Of a DNA stretch of 64,000 nt, positions 18,551 to 27,243 are shown piece by piece. Position 1 is the first letter of the stretch. Each line of letters opens with the position of its first letter. The position numbers were made by a program, and so were the translations under genes. The DNA is from an uncultured bacterium (GTDB lineage: Bacteria; Cyanobacteriota; Vampirovibrionia; Gastranaerophilales; Gastranaerophilaceae), in the NCBI GenBank assembly GCA_950022495.1, contig CATLLJ010000001.1, forward strand, positions 154,489 through 218,488, in the 5' to 3' direction. The notes under the pieces were generated by a model that searched no databases, was not told where the DNA came from, and worked only from the letters and a program-made list of their open reading frames with translations.

Positions 18551-20257
18551 ATGGCAAGTTTTTTAGACAGTTTGGGACTGGGGGGAAGAGTTGAAGTATA
18601 TCTTTCCGTTACGCAATCAAGCGGATTAGAGTTAATGCTGCTGGATGCTCGAGGTAACGTTAAATCTTATGCTCAAACCCCGTTGGAATATAATGAAGCA
18701 CAAAGAGAAATTGCAAACTACGAGCAATTTAAAGCTGCAGTAGAAGATTTATTTAAAGAAAGACATATTGATCCAAAGAAAGCTAATGTTCATTTGAACT
18801 TACCTACAGTTTGGTTTGGTCATAAGGAAGGCATACCGCTGCTATTAGATGAATCTGCTATTTCTAATATTATTATTGGTGAATTAGAGTCTTCTTATAT
18901 TTTCAAAAGAAAAGAACCATTACCATTCTGGTTTGACGATTTGCAATCAACAAATACAGATTCCAGAAGCGTTTTCTATAGTGCATTGCAGGTTGAAGCA
19001 GTAAACCAAATAAAAGAAATTCTTACAGGAATGGGGGCTGTCCTTGTTGGCGTAACATGTTCTTTATTTTCATCACTTAAAGCATTATATGCCGGCGGCA
19101 TTGCCACCAGTATAATGGGTGAAGGCAGCTCATGGAGTTTGATGATTGTTAATAGTTCAGGTTATCAAATGTATGGACTTGTCGGACAAAAAATTATTGA
19201 ATACTATGAAGAACCTCTTCCATTAAAGTCTTATGAAGGTGAAGAAATTTATTCTTCAGTAAGCAACTCAGCACAAATCGCGTTGATGAGTACACCATCA
19301 TCAGCTTTGGTTGTTATTTCTGAAACTGATTTGATTTCAGCAGAACTTCTTGGTAATCGACTTCAATTCAGCGGAACTGTAATTCCGGTAGAAGATAATA
19401 AATTTAAAAAAGAACCATTAGTTGAAATGAGTTTGAACATCCTTCCGGAAGATCAAATAAAAGTTTCATTGCCGACTATTGGTTTTATTGCTCCAGATAC
19501 AGCGTTTCCTATAGTTGTAGACTTTTTAGCTGCGACAGGACAAAAAGTTGCACACGTAGAAGTACTGGATATTCCAATTGGAAACGGCAAAACTATTCAG
19601 CTTACACCGTCTAAAGCAACTGCTATTGCCGGTATTATTCTGGCGTTAATTCTTGGTCCTGTTGGGATAGGACACTTTATGGCAAATAATATTTGCACTA
19701 AAGTTCAAGAAGAAAGTGCTAGTTTAGATGCACAAATTACAAGTCTTGACGAGCAAATTAAAGCAATGGAAAATGAAGGCGGAAGCGACTTTGATCCGGT
19801 TGCTGAAATTGAAAGAGTTTTGAAAAATAACAGAATTAAAATCATGGCTTACGCTGCACTTGGTGAATCAGTACCAAAAAGTCTTTATCTAACCTATTTT
19901 ATGACAGGTGAAGACGGAATGATTGATATTAAAGGTTGTGCTGATTCAGTTGAAGATGTTTATGTATTTTTCAAAAATTTAAAAGATTCTCTTGTTGAAT
20001 CTAAACTTCGTATTAGTAAACTCGACTTGAAGAGCGGCTCATTAGATAAAATTGTTACAAGTACAATTTCAACTGTTGATGATGCTCCTTATGTATTTGA
20101 AATAACTAATATGAATGATTCACAGCTTAAATCATTTATGGATAAATTATTTGCACCAAAAGATGCAAATAATGGAAACAATCAGCAGCAGGGTCAAGCT
20201 CAACAACCGGATCCAAATGCACAAAATCAAGGGGAAGCCCCTGCTAACGGAAATTAA
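18551..20257 (+). CDS. PilM-PilN-like fusion protein
   Basis: A 568-residue protein. Residues 1-345 resemble the actin-like ATPase fold of PilM (opening with SLGLGGRVEVYLSV, then repeated beta-alpha ATPase-like units), although the phosphate loops are degenerate by eye. Residues about 356-377 form one membrane helix (ATAIAGIILALILGPVGIGH), followed by a coiled coil (to about 405) and a PilN-like alpha/beta domain (about 410-535). The tail is Gln/Pro/Asn-rich. In normal type IV pilus systems PilM is cytoplasmic and PilN a separate inner-membrane protein, so this gene joins the two. A PilO-like gene follows 20 bases later. Homology is inferred from layout and pattern, not from a search. Confidence 0.7.
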   Translation: MASFLDSLGLGGRVEVYLSVTQSSGLELMLLDARGNVKSYAQTPLEYNEAQREIANYEQFKAAVEDLFKERHIDPKKANVHLNLPTVWFGHKEGIPLLLDESAISNIIIGELESSYIFKRKEPLPFWFDDLQSTNTDSRSVFYSALQVEAVNQIKEILTGMGAVLVGVTCSLFSSLKALYAGGIATSIMGEGSSWSLMIVNSSGYQMYGLVGQKIIEYYEEPLPLKSYEGEEIYSSVSNSAQIALMSTPSSALVVISETDLISAELLGNRLQFSGTVIPVEDNKFKKEPLVEMSLNILPEDQIKVSLPTIGFIAPDTAFPIVVDFLAATGQKVAHVEVLDIPIGNGKTIQLTPSKATAIAGIILALILGPVGIGHFMANNICTKVQEESASLDAQITSLDEQIKAMENEGGSDFDPVAEIERVLKNNRIKIMAYAALGESVPKSLYLTYFMTGEDGMIDIKGCADSVEDVYVFFKNLKDSLVESKLRISKLDLKSGSLDKIVTSTISTVDDAPYVFEITNMNDSQLKSFMDKLFAPKDANNGNNQQQGQAQQPDPNAQNQGEAPANGN

Positions 20258-20276
20258 TTATAAGGAATTATAATAC

Positions 20277-20858
20277 ATGGATAATGAAAAATTAAAAGCT
20301 TTTTTAGTACCTATAATGTTGTTAGTTGTTACTCTTGGCGGAGTTGGTTATTTAGCACCTCAAATTTTTACTAATGTCCAGACAATTATGGCAACTAAAC
20401 AAGAAATTGTTAATAAAACAACAACATTACAAGAAAAACAAGCAAGATTAGATGAATTAAAAAGAAAAGAACAAGAACAAGAATCTCAAGAAAATGCAAA
20501 TGCAGGAAAACCATTCTATAAACCAATCGAAGCCGGAATGGATACTGAAGCCGTTATTGCCGGCGAATTTGCAGAAGTTCTTCAACTTGTAAGAGCAAAT
20601 AAAATTAAAGTTAGATCAATTAAATATGATTATGACCCGCAGGATGACAATTTCGTTCAGGGAGCTAAGGATAAATATAACGTAGCCCGCCTGAACATGG
20701 AAATGATTGGTGATTATGCAAGTTATGATAATTTCTTAAAAGAAATGTACAAACATGAACACTTTATTGATCTTCAATCAGTTGAAATTGTCCCTTATAA
20801 AAAGAATAAAAAGATTTTGCTTATTAATTTCAAAGTAAAATTATATGCTAAAAAATAA
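20277..20858 (+). CDS. PilO-like inner-membrane protein
   Basis: A 193-residue protein with one N-terminal membrane helix (about 9-31), a coiled coil with an EKQARLDELKRKEQEQES segment (to about 75) and a C-terminal alpha/beta domain of the PilO/ferredoxin-like kind (about 95-190). Position directly after the PilM-PilN-like gene, size and topology support the PilO-like call. No pilP or pilQ secretin gene follows; the next gene is on the opposite strand. It would form the periplasmic alignment complex with PilN (family knowledge). Confidence 0.7.
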   Translation: MDNEKLKAFLVPIMLLVVTLGGVGYLAPQIFTNVQTIMATKQEIVNKTTTLQEKQARLDELKRKEQEQESQENANAGKPFYKPIEAGMDTEAVIAGEFAEVLQLVRANKIKVRSIKYDYDPQDDNFVQGAKDKYNVARLNMEMIGDYASYDNFLKEMYKHEHFIDLQSVEIVPYKKNKKILLINFKVKLYAKK

Positions 20859-20864
20859 TATCTC

Positions 20865-21722
20865 TTATTCAAATTTAGAAAAATCTATTCCGAATAATTG
20901 TTTTTTAGATTTAATACAAGTATTACAGAAGTTCGTTTCCAGCGAACTTCTTTTTGTATAATCTTCAAAACTGCTGCCGCATCGACCGCGGTAATCATTT
21001 GCTAAAAATGGACAGGTGTATACTCCTGTAGCTGTTAAAATTCTGCCATTTTCACAATCTAAACTTTCCCAATTTTCTGATAAATTTTCATCAATTTGGG
21101 AATTTTTATCGTGCCATTGATTAATTTGAAGATTTGAACCGTCTAAATCCAATTTCATATTTTTAAAAAGTATACTGAAACCTTCATAAATATCCTGTTC
21201 AGACAAGTTATAGTAATTTGTGATTGTAATAATTGGATTAAAACTATATTTACACAAGTGTTTAATCGCAAATACTGCCTGCCTGAATGCTCCGCGATAT
21301 CTTATATCATCATTTTTGACCTCTTCATAATGGTCAAGACTAAGTTTAAAAATAATTTCATTTGAAGATTCATCTTCAACCTTTTTTAAAAATCGTGCTT
21401 TTTTCTCATTAATAAAAGAGCCATTAGTACAAATACAAACATTTGAACGTTTTAAACACAGTCTTAAAATTGTATTAAAATCCGGATGTGTCATTGGTTC
21501 AGCTCCGGTAAGATATATACATTCAATGTGTTCTTTCATTGTATCATCCAAAGCTTTTTTTACTGTATCCAGACTAATATAATCTACAACTTTACTGTAT
21601 TGCGGAAAATCTATATAACAATGTTTGCAATGTTGATTACAAGATTTTGCAGTCATTTCTATGAATAAGTTATTAAGTGATTGCATATTAACAACCTGTG
21701 ATTGATAAATATTAGTTTTCAT
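20865..21722 (-). CDS. Radical SAM protein
   Basis: A 285-residue radical S-adenosylmethionine protein. The iron-sulfur motif C28-x3-C32-x2-C35 (CNQHCKHC) is followed by the YLTGAEPMTHPDF segment (the GGEP-like SAM-binding motif) and ICTNGSFI. The C-terminus has further Cys residues (CENGRI, TCPFL, GRCGSS, FCNTC) of the SPASM/Twitch type that bind auxiliary clusters. Such proteins often modify peptides or act as cofactor maturases. No short precursor peptide gene is obvious next to it. The convergent end lies six bases from the PilO-like stop. Confidence 0.85.
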   Translation of the reverse strand: MKTNIYQSQVVNMQSLNNLFIEMTAKSCNQHCKHCYIDFPQYSKVVDYISLDTVKKALDDTMKEHIECIYLTGAEPMTHPDFNTILRLCLKRSNVCICTNGSFINEKKARFLKKVEDESSNEIIFKLSLDHYEEVKNDDIRYRGAFRQAVFAIKHLCKYSFNPIITITNYYNLSEQDIYEGFSILFKNMKLDLDGSNLQINQWHDKNSQIDENLSENWESLDCENGRILTATGVYTCPFLANDYRGRCGSSFEDYTKRSSLETNFCNTCIKSKKQLFGIDFSKFE

Positions 21723-21819
21723 AAAACACTCCTCTCAACTAAATCCATGTTATCTTTCAAAAAAACAAAATAAATTATCCACTCAGGCACATAATTTAGT
21801 AAAAAGATTTAATAATTCA

Positions 21820-21828
21820 TGGTAAAAT
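21820..21828 (+). promoter_or_regulatory. Extended -10 promoter placing the start at the ATG (leaderless)
   Basis: TGGTAAAAT reads as an extended -10 (TG-N-TAAAAT, hexamer 21823-21828) with only six bases before the ATG at 21835. Transcription would start at or next to the A of the start codon, and no Shine-Dalgarno sequence is present upstream. Confidence 0.45.
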
Positions 21829-21834
21829 ACATCT

Positions 21835-22548
21835 ATGGTAAAGATTTTAGATTGTACAACCAGAGATGGCGGACATACTACTAATTGGAATTTTGATGAT
21901 AACTTTGTATTTGCATTAATGGAAAAACTAAATAATTCCGGTGTGAATTATTATGAAATCGGCTATAGAAATCATTATGATACAGATAATAAAGGTCGTT
22001 TTTACAACTGTACACCTGAAATGCTAGAAAAATTTTACAAAAATAAAGGTCAATTACAACTTGGTGTTATGACAGACACTAAGAGATTTTCAGAAAAAGA
22101 TTTTTCCGGTGCAGAGAATGATTTTATTGACTTTGTCCGTATCGCCTGCCATCCGGATAGAATTCAAGATACTCTTGTTATTGCTGAGTTACTGAATAAA
22201 AGAAAGTATAAGGTATTTGTACAGTTAATGGATATTTCTAATGTAGAAGCAGATGGTTATATCCACCTGTATAGCTGGGAAAATAAAAGTATTCTGGAAA
22301 GTTTATATTTTGCAGATAGTTATGGAACAATTACTCCGGAGGAAACAGAAAAATATTTTAATAAATTGAAAATTTTAGGATATGAAAAAATAAGTTTCCA
22401 TGGGCATAATAACTCAGGTTTTGCATTAGAAAACAGCATAAAAGCAGCACAGTCAGGTGCATATTCTATAGATGTTACTCAAGATGGAATCGGACGCTGC
22501 GGTGGAAACCTTGATTTTAAATATCTAGAAACTATAAATCGTTTTTAA
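21835..22548 (+). CDS. HMGL-like / DRE-TIM aldolase-family protein
   Basis: A 237-residue TIM-barrel protein of the HMG-CoA lyase / 4-hydroxy-2-oxovalerate aldolase superfamily. The opening D6-C-T-T-R10-D11-G-G matches the family DxTxRDGG motif, and H189-G-H191-N supplies the metal-binding histidines. D6, R10, D11, H189 and H191 are all present, so the active site looks intact. It ends soon after the barrel (GGNLDFKYLETINRF) and lacks the extra C-terminal domains of isopropylmalate synthases or DmpG, so the substrate is unknown. Related short proteins occur in surface-polysaccharide gene clusters. The start is fixed by the catalytic motif at residue 6. It overlaps the convergent protease gene by 24 bases at its 3' end. 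Confidence 0.75.
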   Translation: MVKILDCTTRDGGHTTNWNFDDNFVFALMEKLNNSGVNYYEIGYRNHYDTDNKGRFYNCTPEMLEKFYKNKGQLQLGVMTDTKRFSEKDFSGAENDFIDFVRIACHPDRIQDTLVIAELLNKRKYKVFVQLMDISNVEADGYIHLYSWENKSILESLYFADSYGTITPEETEKYFNKLKILGYEKISFHGHNNSGFALENSIKAAQSGAYSIDVTQDGIGRCGGNLDFKYLETINRF

Positions 22549-23058
22549 TACATATAAATCATTTTCTGACGGTTGTGAAATATTTTTCTGATGAGGAACA
22601 AACATTAAATCATCAACTTCTATCCCATGCCCCAAGCCAAGAGAATGACCGAGTTCATGCATTATGACAAAAAATATGCTTTCATCAGTAGTATTTTTAC
22701 CAGAAAATTCGTTTTTTAAACCAACATCAATAGAAATTTTACGAAACTCGCCATTTATTATAGAAGGATATTTGCACATACCTTCAAAAACTCTTCCAAC
22801 CTTTGTCCAATGAATAACGATATCTGCATTTGCTGCATTTGTTATAGAATTAAACTGAACATTAATACAGCAATCTTTTAATATTTTGTTCCAGAGAGTA
22901 ATTGCACGTTCAATCTCCGAATAGTAAAAAGTTTTATTACTAATAGGTGCAGAAATAGGAGTTATAAAAATATTAACGATACTTTTATTCCATCGGCATA
23001 ATCTGCCATTCAGCTTAGATTTTTCAATATACTGGTTTATATTTGATGAAATTGCCAT
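22525..23058 (-). CDS. Matrixin-like zinc metalloprotease
   Basis: A 177-residue protein with the full metzincin signature H134-E135-LG-H138-SLGLG-H144-G, followed eight residues later by the Met-turn LMF (M152). These are the catalytic glutamate, the three zinc histidines and the methionine expected for M10-type peptidases. The N-terminal half has the FYYSEIERAITLWNKIL segment typical of matrixin catalytic domains. There is no signal peptide, prodomain or Cys switch, so it is a minimal catalytic domain. The upstream region has TATAGT nine bases before the ATG and no clear ribosome binding site, so this gene may also be leaderless. Confidence 0.85.
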   Translation of the reverse strand: MAISSNINQYIEKSKLNGRLCRWNKSIVNIFITPISAPISNKTFYYSEIERAITLWNKILKDCCINVQFNSITNAANADIVIHWTKVGRVFEGMCKYPSIINGEFRKISIDVGLKNEFSGKNTTDESIFFVIMHELGHSLGLGHGIEVDDLMFVPHQKNISQPSENDLYVLKTIYSF

Positions 23059-23516
23059 AGTATAACTATATCAAAAGTATAGTTTAAAATAAATTGTTAT
23101 AAATCTTCATGAAGTTTCATGAAGCTGAATTTGCCGTTTGATTGACGAAATTCTAAAGCAAATGGTATAATGAGTAATAAATTTATAATTATTTGATTGC
23201 AATATCAAAACTATCTCATACTTTCGTCCATTTTGTATTTATATTAGTCAAAGCCGGATATGATTTTATGTACTGCAAATAATAACAGTATTTTTAAGAA
23301 AGTGAGGCTTTATTAATGAAAATTATATTTATAGCTTATAAATAATAACATTTTATTTATATTAGATAAAAAGTTTAAAAACTGAATATTTTATAAAACA
23401 ACTGTAATATGTTTTGTTACGGTCTAAAAGTCTTGATACTTTTCCATAATTGAGGCATTTAATAGAAAAAGACATATTTAGAATTTTAAAGTAGTACTAA
23501 AAATAAAGGAAGAAAA
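23059..23516. other. Gene-free stretch of 458 bases
   Basis: No ORF of useful length, no tRNA and no strong hairpin is seen. A nine-codon ATG frame near 23316 has a plausible ribosome binding site but I do not count it as a gene. The stretch is AT-rich and must contain the promoter of the 494-residue gene at 23517, whose AAGGAAG ribosome binding site lies directly before the start. Confidence 0.5.
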
Positions 23517-25001
23517 ATGAAAAATTATACAAATTTAGAAGACATTATAAAAAGTGAAAGCTTAACTAAAGAGCAAAAAAAACAGATTATACAACAACAC
23601 TTTGACAAATATAGAAATGACATAGATAGTGAGTTGAACAAATATATAGCCAGACAATATATAGGAGCGGCATTAAAAATAGGCAGTGCAGCAATTCCAG
23701 CAGGAAAAGCCGGGGCTACTCTGGGGCAAGAGTTATTCAAAAGACAACTAGGTAGAAAAATATCTGAAAGTATAGGTACAACAACTGTAGCTGGCGGAGT
23801 ATATGAACTCGGAGAAGGTATTATGAATAATGATTCGGTATCTTCACTAATAAAAAGTACTCTAGGCGGAGGTTTATCCGGTGGTGCTATTGGTTATGCC
23901 GGAGGTAATATTCAGCGAGCACTTAAAACGCAACAGTTAAAAAATTATGGAAATATAAATGAATTGAATGAAAATATAAGAAAAATATTTAATTCAGATG
24001 CAAGGAAATTCTATAAAGATTATATTAAAGACATACGATTAAATAAGCAAGATTCTACCTTTGAATTTACACGCCGGGGAATACAAGAGCAGCTTTGTTG
24101 GAACCCTAAGCAAACTCAAAACTATTCAGAATTAGTAAAAGATATTAAAAATGCCAAACGTTTGCCTGATTCTCCAAATTTAAAACCAGATCAAAAACCT
24201 GATGTATCACATTATGAAATTTACAGAGGTAAAAATGGTGATTATTATATTGAGGTACAAAAAAATGGAAAACGTAGATACTATATAACAAAAGATATTC
24301 TAAATGAAACACAACCTACTACCAATCTGGATAAAAGCGGAGGATTCAATAATACCCTAAACAATACTATCGGGAATATCAATCCCGCAGCAATAGCTAT
24401 TCCTGCAAATGTATTAGAAAGAAATGATAGAGAGTCCAATATAGCGGAAACTCCTAAAAGCACTACCCCTACTACTAATAGGGATGCTCTTAGGAGTTCC
24501 AATAATATTATAAATGATGCGGCAGAGAATATCAATACCCAACTGGCTATTCCTGAAAATATCTCTTACGATACGGTCAATCACAAATTATATGGAAAGC
24601 TTGAATATAATAAGATGCCGGTAGAATATTCCAATCACATTTTTACCCCTGAAGAAATTGGCAAAATGAGTGGTGAAGAATTTGCTCAAAATGAACCAGT
24701 AATTATGCAACAGCTGAAAGATGGTTTAATTCAAAAGCAATTGCAAGCAGTTAATTATTCCGGTTATATAAATCCAATAACCGGAAGTGGTCAAATATTT
24801 TCTCGGGAAGATATTGGAGCAATGAGCAACGAGGAATATACAAAAAACGCACAAGCGATTAATGCACAGTTAAAATCTATAGGAATTCCAACAAATGGGG
24901 AATTAGAATCTGCGTCAATATCTGGTGGTGGAACAATTTATGTAAGACCATATACACGGAGTGACGGTACCGAAGTTCGAGGATATTATCGGGCAAAATA
25001 A
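23517..25001 (+). CDS. Phage/polymorphic-toxin-like protein, 494 aa
   Basis: I do not recognise a named family for the whole protein. Residues 40-140 are Gly/Ala-rich (AIPAGKAGATLG, GGGLSGGAIGYAGG), like membrane-active or glycine-zipper regions of phage and toxin proteins. Residues about 155-265 form a compact domain ending HYEIYRGKNGDYYIEVQKN and KRRYYITK, which resembles barnase/EndoU/RelE-like (BECR) toxin domains; this is a low-confidence guess. Two copies of a helical motif follow, IFTPEEIGKMSGEEF (near 370) and IFSREDIGAMSNEEY (near 425), a kind seen in gut phage structural proteins. The C-terminus has TIYVRPYTRSDGTEVRGYYR, a basic motif of surface and phage proteins. A terminator follows. 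No immunity gene is evident nearby. Confidence 0.75.
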   Translation: MKNYTNLEDIIKSESLTKEQKKQIIQQHFDKYRNDIDSELNKYIARQYIGAALKIGSAAIPAGKAGATLGQELFKRQLGRKISESIGTTTVAGGVYELGEGIMNNDSVSSLIKSTLGGGLSGGAIGYAGGNIQRALKTQQLKNYGNINELNENIRKIFNSDARKFYKDYIKDIRLNKQDSTFEFTRRGIQEQLCWNPKQTQNYSELVKDIKNAKRLPDSPNLKPDQKPDVSHYEIYRGKNGDYYIEVQKNGKRRYYITKDILNETQPTTNLDKSGGFNNTLNNTIGNINPAAIAIPANVLERNDRESNIAETPKSTTPTTNRDALRSSNNIINDAAENINTQLAIPENISYDTVNHKLYGKLEYNKMPVEYSNHIFTPEEIGKMSGEEFAQNEPVIMQQLKDGLIQKQLQAVNYSGYINPITGSGQIFSREDIGAMSNEEYTKNAQAINAQLKSIGIPTNGELESASISGGGTIYVRPYTRSDGTEVRGYYRAK

Positions 25002-25051
25002 ATAACAAACCTTTGTGTTTCTTAGATTTGCACTTAAGACATCAAACCAAC

Positions 25052-25077
25052 AAAAAATCGGGTTAAACCCGATTTTT
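25052..25077 (+). terminator. Terminator of the 494-aa gene
   Basis: Stem AAAAAATCGGGTT / AACCCGATTTTTT, 50 bases after the stop, with A and T runs on both sides. Confidence 0.75.
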
Positions 25078-25086
25078 TGTTAAACT

Positions 25087-25286
25087 CTAGGAGATGGATT
25101 GTCTTGAGTCGCTCGCATTTAACGGGTCCTGCCGGCAAGGCACAACGCCTTGCCCATTCGCCATCTGCTCGCTCCTCTTTCGAAGCAATATAAGACTTTT
25201 GCCTTGTTGGTTCTCTTCAATTATCAAAATAATAAAAAGAGACTAACAAAAGTTAGTCTCTTTTTATTCTCCCAGAGATGGATTTC
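25087..25286. repeat. Two partial copies of the tRNA-Gln 3' end
   Basis: CTCTAGGAGATGGATT (from about 25085) and CTCCCAGAGATGGATT (from about 25271) each match 14-15 of the 16 bases of the tRNA-Gln 3' end CTCCCGGAGATGGATT at 25443-25458, in the same orientation. Between them lie a GC-rich hairpin (25134-25141 / 25147-25154) and a terminator-like hairpin. They could be decayed tRNA copies or attachment-site scars. No protein gene is credible between 25002 and 25442. Confidence 0.5.
25234..25265. terminator. Strong hairpin in the gene-poor stretch
   Basis: Stem AAAAAGAGACTAAC / GTTAGTCTCTTTTT with an AAAA loop; usable as a terminator in both directions. It sits directly before the second tRNA-tail copy, as terminators do after the intact tRNAs here, which supports a decayed tRNA gene at this spot. 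Confidence 0.6.
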
Positions 25287-25412
25287 AGCTCAACAGTTGG
25301 CGAGCAGCACGAGCCATACTGATGAGGGTACCCTTTCGCGGGTAAAACCACAAGATTTTTGAGCAATACGAAAAAATCTTATGGTGAGAAGACTTTTCGA
25401 GAGTAGTAATAA

Positions 25413-25436
25413 AAAAACGACACTGAGTGCCGTCTT
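25413..25436 (-). terminator. Terminator of tRNA-Gln
   Basis: On the minus strand GACGGCAC / GTGTCGTT with a TCA loop is followed by a T run, just downstream of the tRNA. Confidence 0.65.
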
Positions 25437-25442
25437 TAAAAA

Positions 25443-25513
25443 CTCCCGGAGATGGATTCGAACCACCGTTAAAAGAGCCAGAATCTTTCGTCCTGCCGCT
25501 AGACGATCCGGGA
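25443..25513 (-). tRNA. tRNA-Gln (anticodon CTG)
   Basis: A 71-base cloverleaf without encoded CCA. Acceptor TCCCGGA / TCCGGGA with discriminator G, as usual for glutamine tRNAs; anticodon stem AAAGA / TCTTT with loop TTCTGGC giving anticodon CTG; T arm GGTGG / CCATC with one G-U pair. The lack of CCA contrasts with the tRNA-Ala and tRNA-Asn genes in this window, which encode it. Confidence 0.88.
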
Positions 25514-25568
25514 TTATTTACACCTTTATAATATCACTCCGAAATATTAAAAACAAGCCCTAAATTAA

Positions 25569-27191
25569 TTATTCTTCAATAATTTTTTCTAAATGTGTTT
25601 CAATAATTGCAGTGTTTATTGCATCAGTTTCTTCTGCAAACAATGCATCCTGACCGATTTGTGAAATAATTTCAAGTGAACGAACTTGATTATAAACTTT
25701 TTCACTCGGAATTACTAAAAATAATTTGATTTTTTGTGCCTGCAATCGGACAATAATGTCTTCTAATGCAAAGATTGCAGACATGTCCAGTTCTGAATTT
25801 GAAGAATAATTCAATATAATATACTCGGTCTCCAGCATTTCATCAAAGTGGGATACAATTTGAGTTATCGAGCCAAAGAAAAATTGTCCGTCGATATGTA
25901 AAATTCTTATTTTATAATGTGATTCACGTTCAACCTTTGTTTCAAGACTGCTATATCCTGCAGGATTATATATATTAGTTCTGATATTAGTGTTATCAGC
26001 AATTCTTTTTGCGTATAAAAGTGCTGCCAGCACAATACCTGTACCAAGTGCAAATATCAGGTTGTAAAACACAGTCAAACCTAGAACTGTTAATAATACA
26101 TATAAATCATCTTTCGGGGCATATTTTAAGACTTTTAAAACTTTAATATCAAGAATATCATAACCTATTTTTATTAATATTGCAGCAAGGACGCAAATAG
26201 GTATCTGAGTTATAAATCCGGTAAATTTAAAAAGCACAAGTGCCATTATTAGTGATGAAATAATCGCAGATGTACGGGTAAGAGCACCTGCTTTAACAGC
26301 GGCAACACTTCGCATAGTTGCTGCTGTTCCAAACATTGAACCTGTAATTGCACAAAACAGATTACCAATCCCCTGAGATGCAACAAGCCGTTTGGAATTA
26401 TGTTTTACTTTTACAAGAGAATCCATTATAATACCGGTTAATAACCCTTCACTTGTTGCAATAAATGCAAGAGTTAATGCAATAGGAATATCTCGAGTAA
26501 AGGTTTCCACTGTAAAATGAGGGAAATATGCATGAGGCAAACTAAACGTTACACCTGAAACTCTTTCAACATCTAACCCAAAATAATATGCACAAGCTGT
26601 CATAACAATTAAAGCTAATAACTGGGATGGAAGATATTTTGTTATAAATTTAGGTGTAAAAAATAATAACGCTAAAGTTCCCAAACCAAGAACTAATGCT
26701 TGATAATTTATCTTCGCAATTAATTCAGGATAAGACAGGATAGCTTTTATTGTTGAAGAATAAGTTACACCGCCCAGTAATGGCGATAATTGCAATATAA
26801 TAATGATAAGTCCGATACCTGTTAAAAATCCAGAGATTACAGGATATGGAACATATTTTATCATTTTAGGAATATCTGTAACTGAAATAATAAGCTGAAA
26901 AATAGCTGCCATCAGAAGGATTGGAATAGCATTTGCAAGATTTCCGCTGACACTGCTTATAACTAGAGCTACAATAATTGCAGTAGGACCTGTCGGTCCG
27001 GAAATTAACGGTAAATTACAACCTAAAATTCCTGCAACAAATGATAAAATAATTGCACCCCAGATACCGGCAGATGCACCCATTCCTGATGCAACGCCAA
27101 AAGCTAAAGCTTGTGGAAATGCAATAATTGTTGCAATTATTGCTCCAAATATGTCGCCTTTTAATGTTAATAACTTTTCTTTATTTTTCAC
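25569..27191 (-). CDS. SulP-family anion transporter with STAS domain
   Basis: A 540-residue inner-membrane transporter. Residues about 10-395 contain 11-12 hydrophobic helices, with the family segments GDIFGAIIATIIAFPQALAFG near the start and ISGPTGPTAIIVALV near 65. The C-terminal 110 residues form a cytoplasmic STAS domain (ILHIDGQFFFGSITQI, then IILNYSSNSELDMSAIFALEDI). SulP members carry sulfate, bicarbonate, dicarboxylates or other anions, and the substrate cannot be told from sequence alone. It stands alone between tRNA-Gln and the efflux operon; 52 bases separate it from the emrB-like stop, so read-through is possible. Confidence 0.92.
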   Translation of the reverse strand: MKNKEKLLTLKGDIFGAIIATIIAFPQALAFGVASGMGASAGIWGAIILSFVAGILGCNLPLISGPTGPTAIIVALVISSVSGNLANAIPILLMAAIFQLIISVTDIPKMIKYVPYPVISGFLTGIGLIIIILQLSPLLGGVTYSSTIKAILSYPELIAKINYQALVLGLGTLALLFFTPKFITKYLPSQLLALIVMTACAYYFGLDVERVSGVTFSLPHAYFPHFTVETFTRDIPIALTLAFIATSEGLLTGIIMDSLVKVKHNSKRLVASQGIGNLFCAITGSMFGTAATMRSVAAVKAGALTRTSAIISSLIMALVLFKFTGFITQIPICVLAAILIKIGYDILDIKVLKVLKYAPKDDLYVLLTVLGLTVFYNLIFALGTGIVLAALLYAKRIADNTNIRTNIYNPAGYSSLETKVERESHYKIRILHIDGQFFFGSITQIVSHFDEMLETEYIILNYSSNSELDMSAIFALEDIIVRLQAQKIKLFLVIPSEKVYNQVRSLEIISQIGQDALFAEETDAINTAIIETHLEKIIEE

Positions 27192-27243
27192 AAAAACCTA
27201 TATCATTAATAAATTACTGAATGTAATTTTATCATAAAAATAT

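Noticed and set aside
25150..25563. Two open frames of 60-70 codons in the gene-poor stretch
   Set aside because: They have no ribosome binding site and read through hairpins and tRNA-Gln in the antisense direction; the composition looks non-coding.
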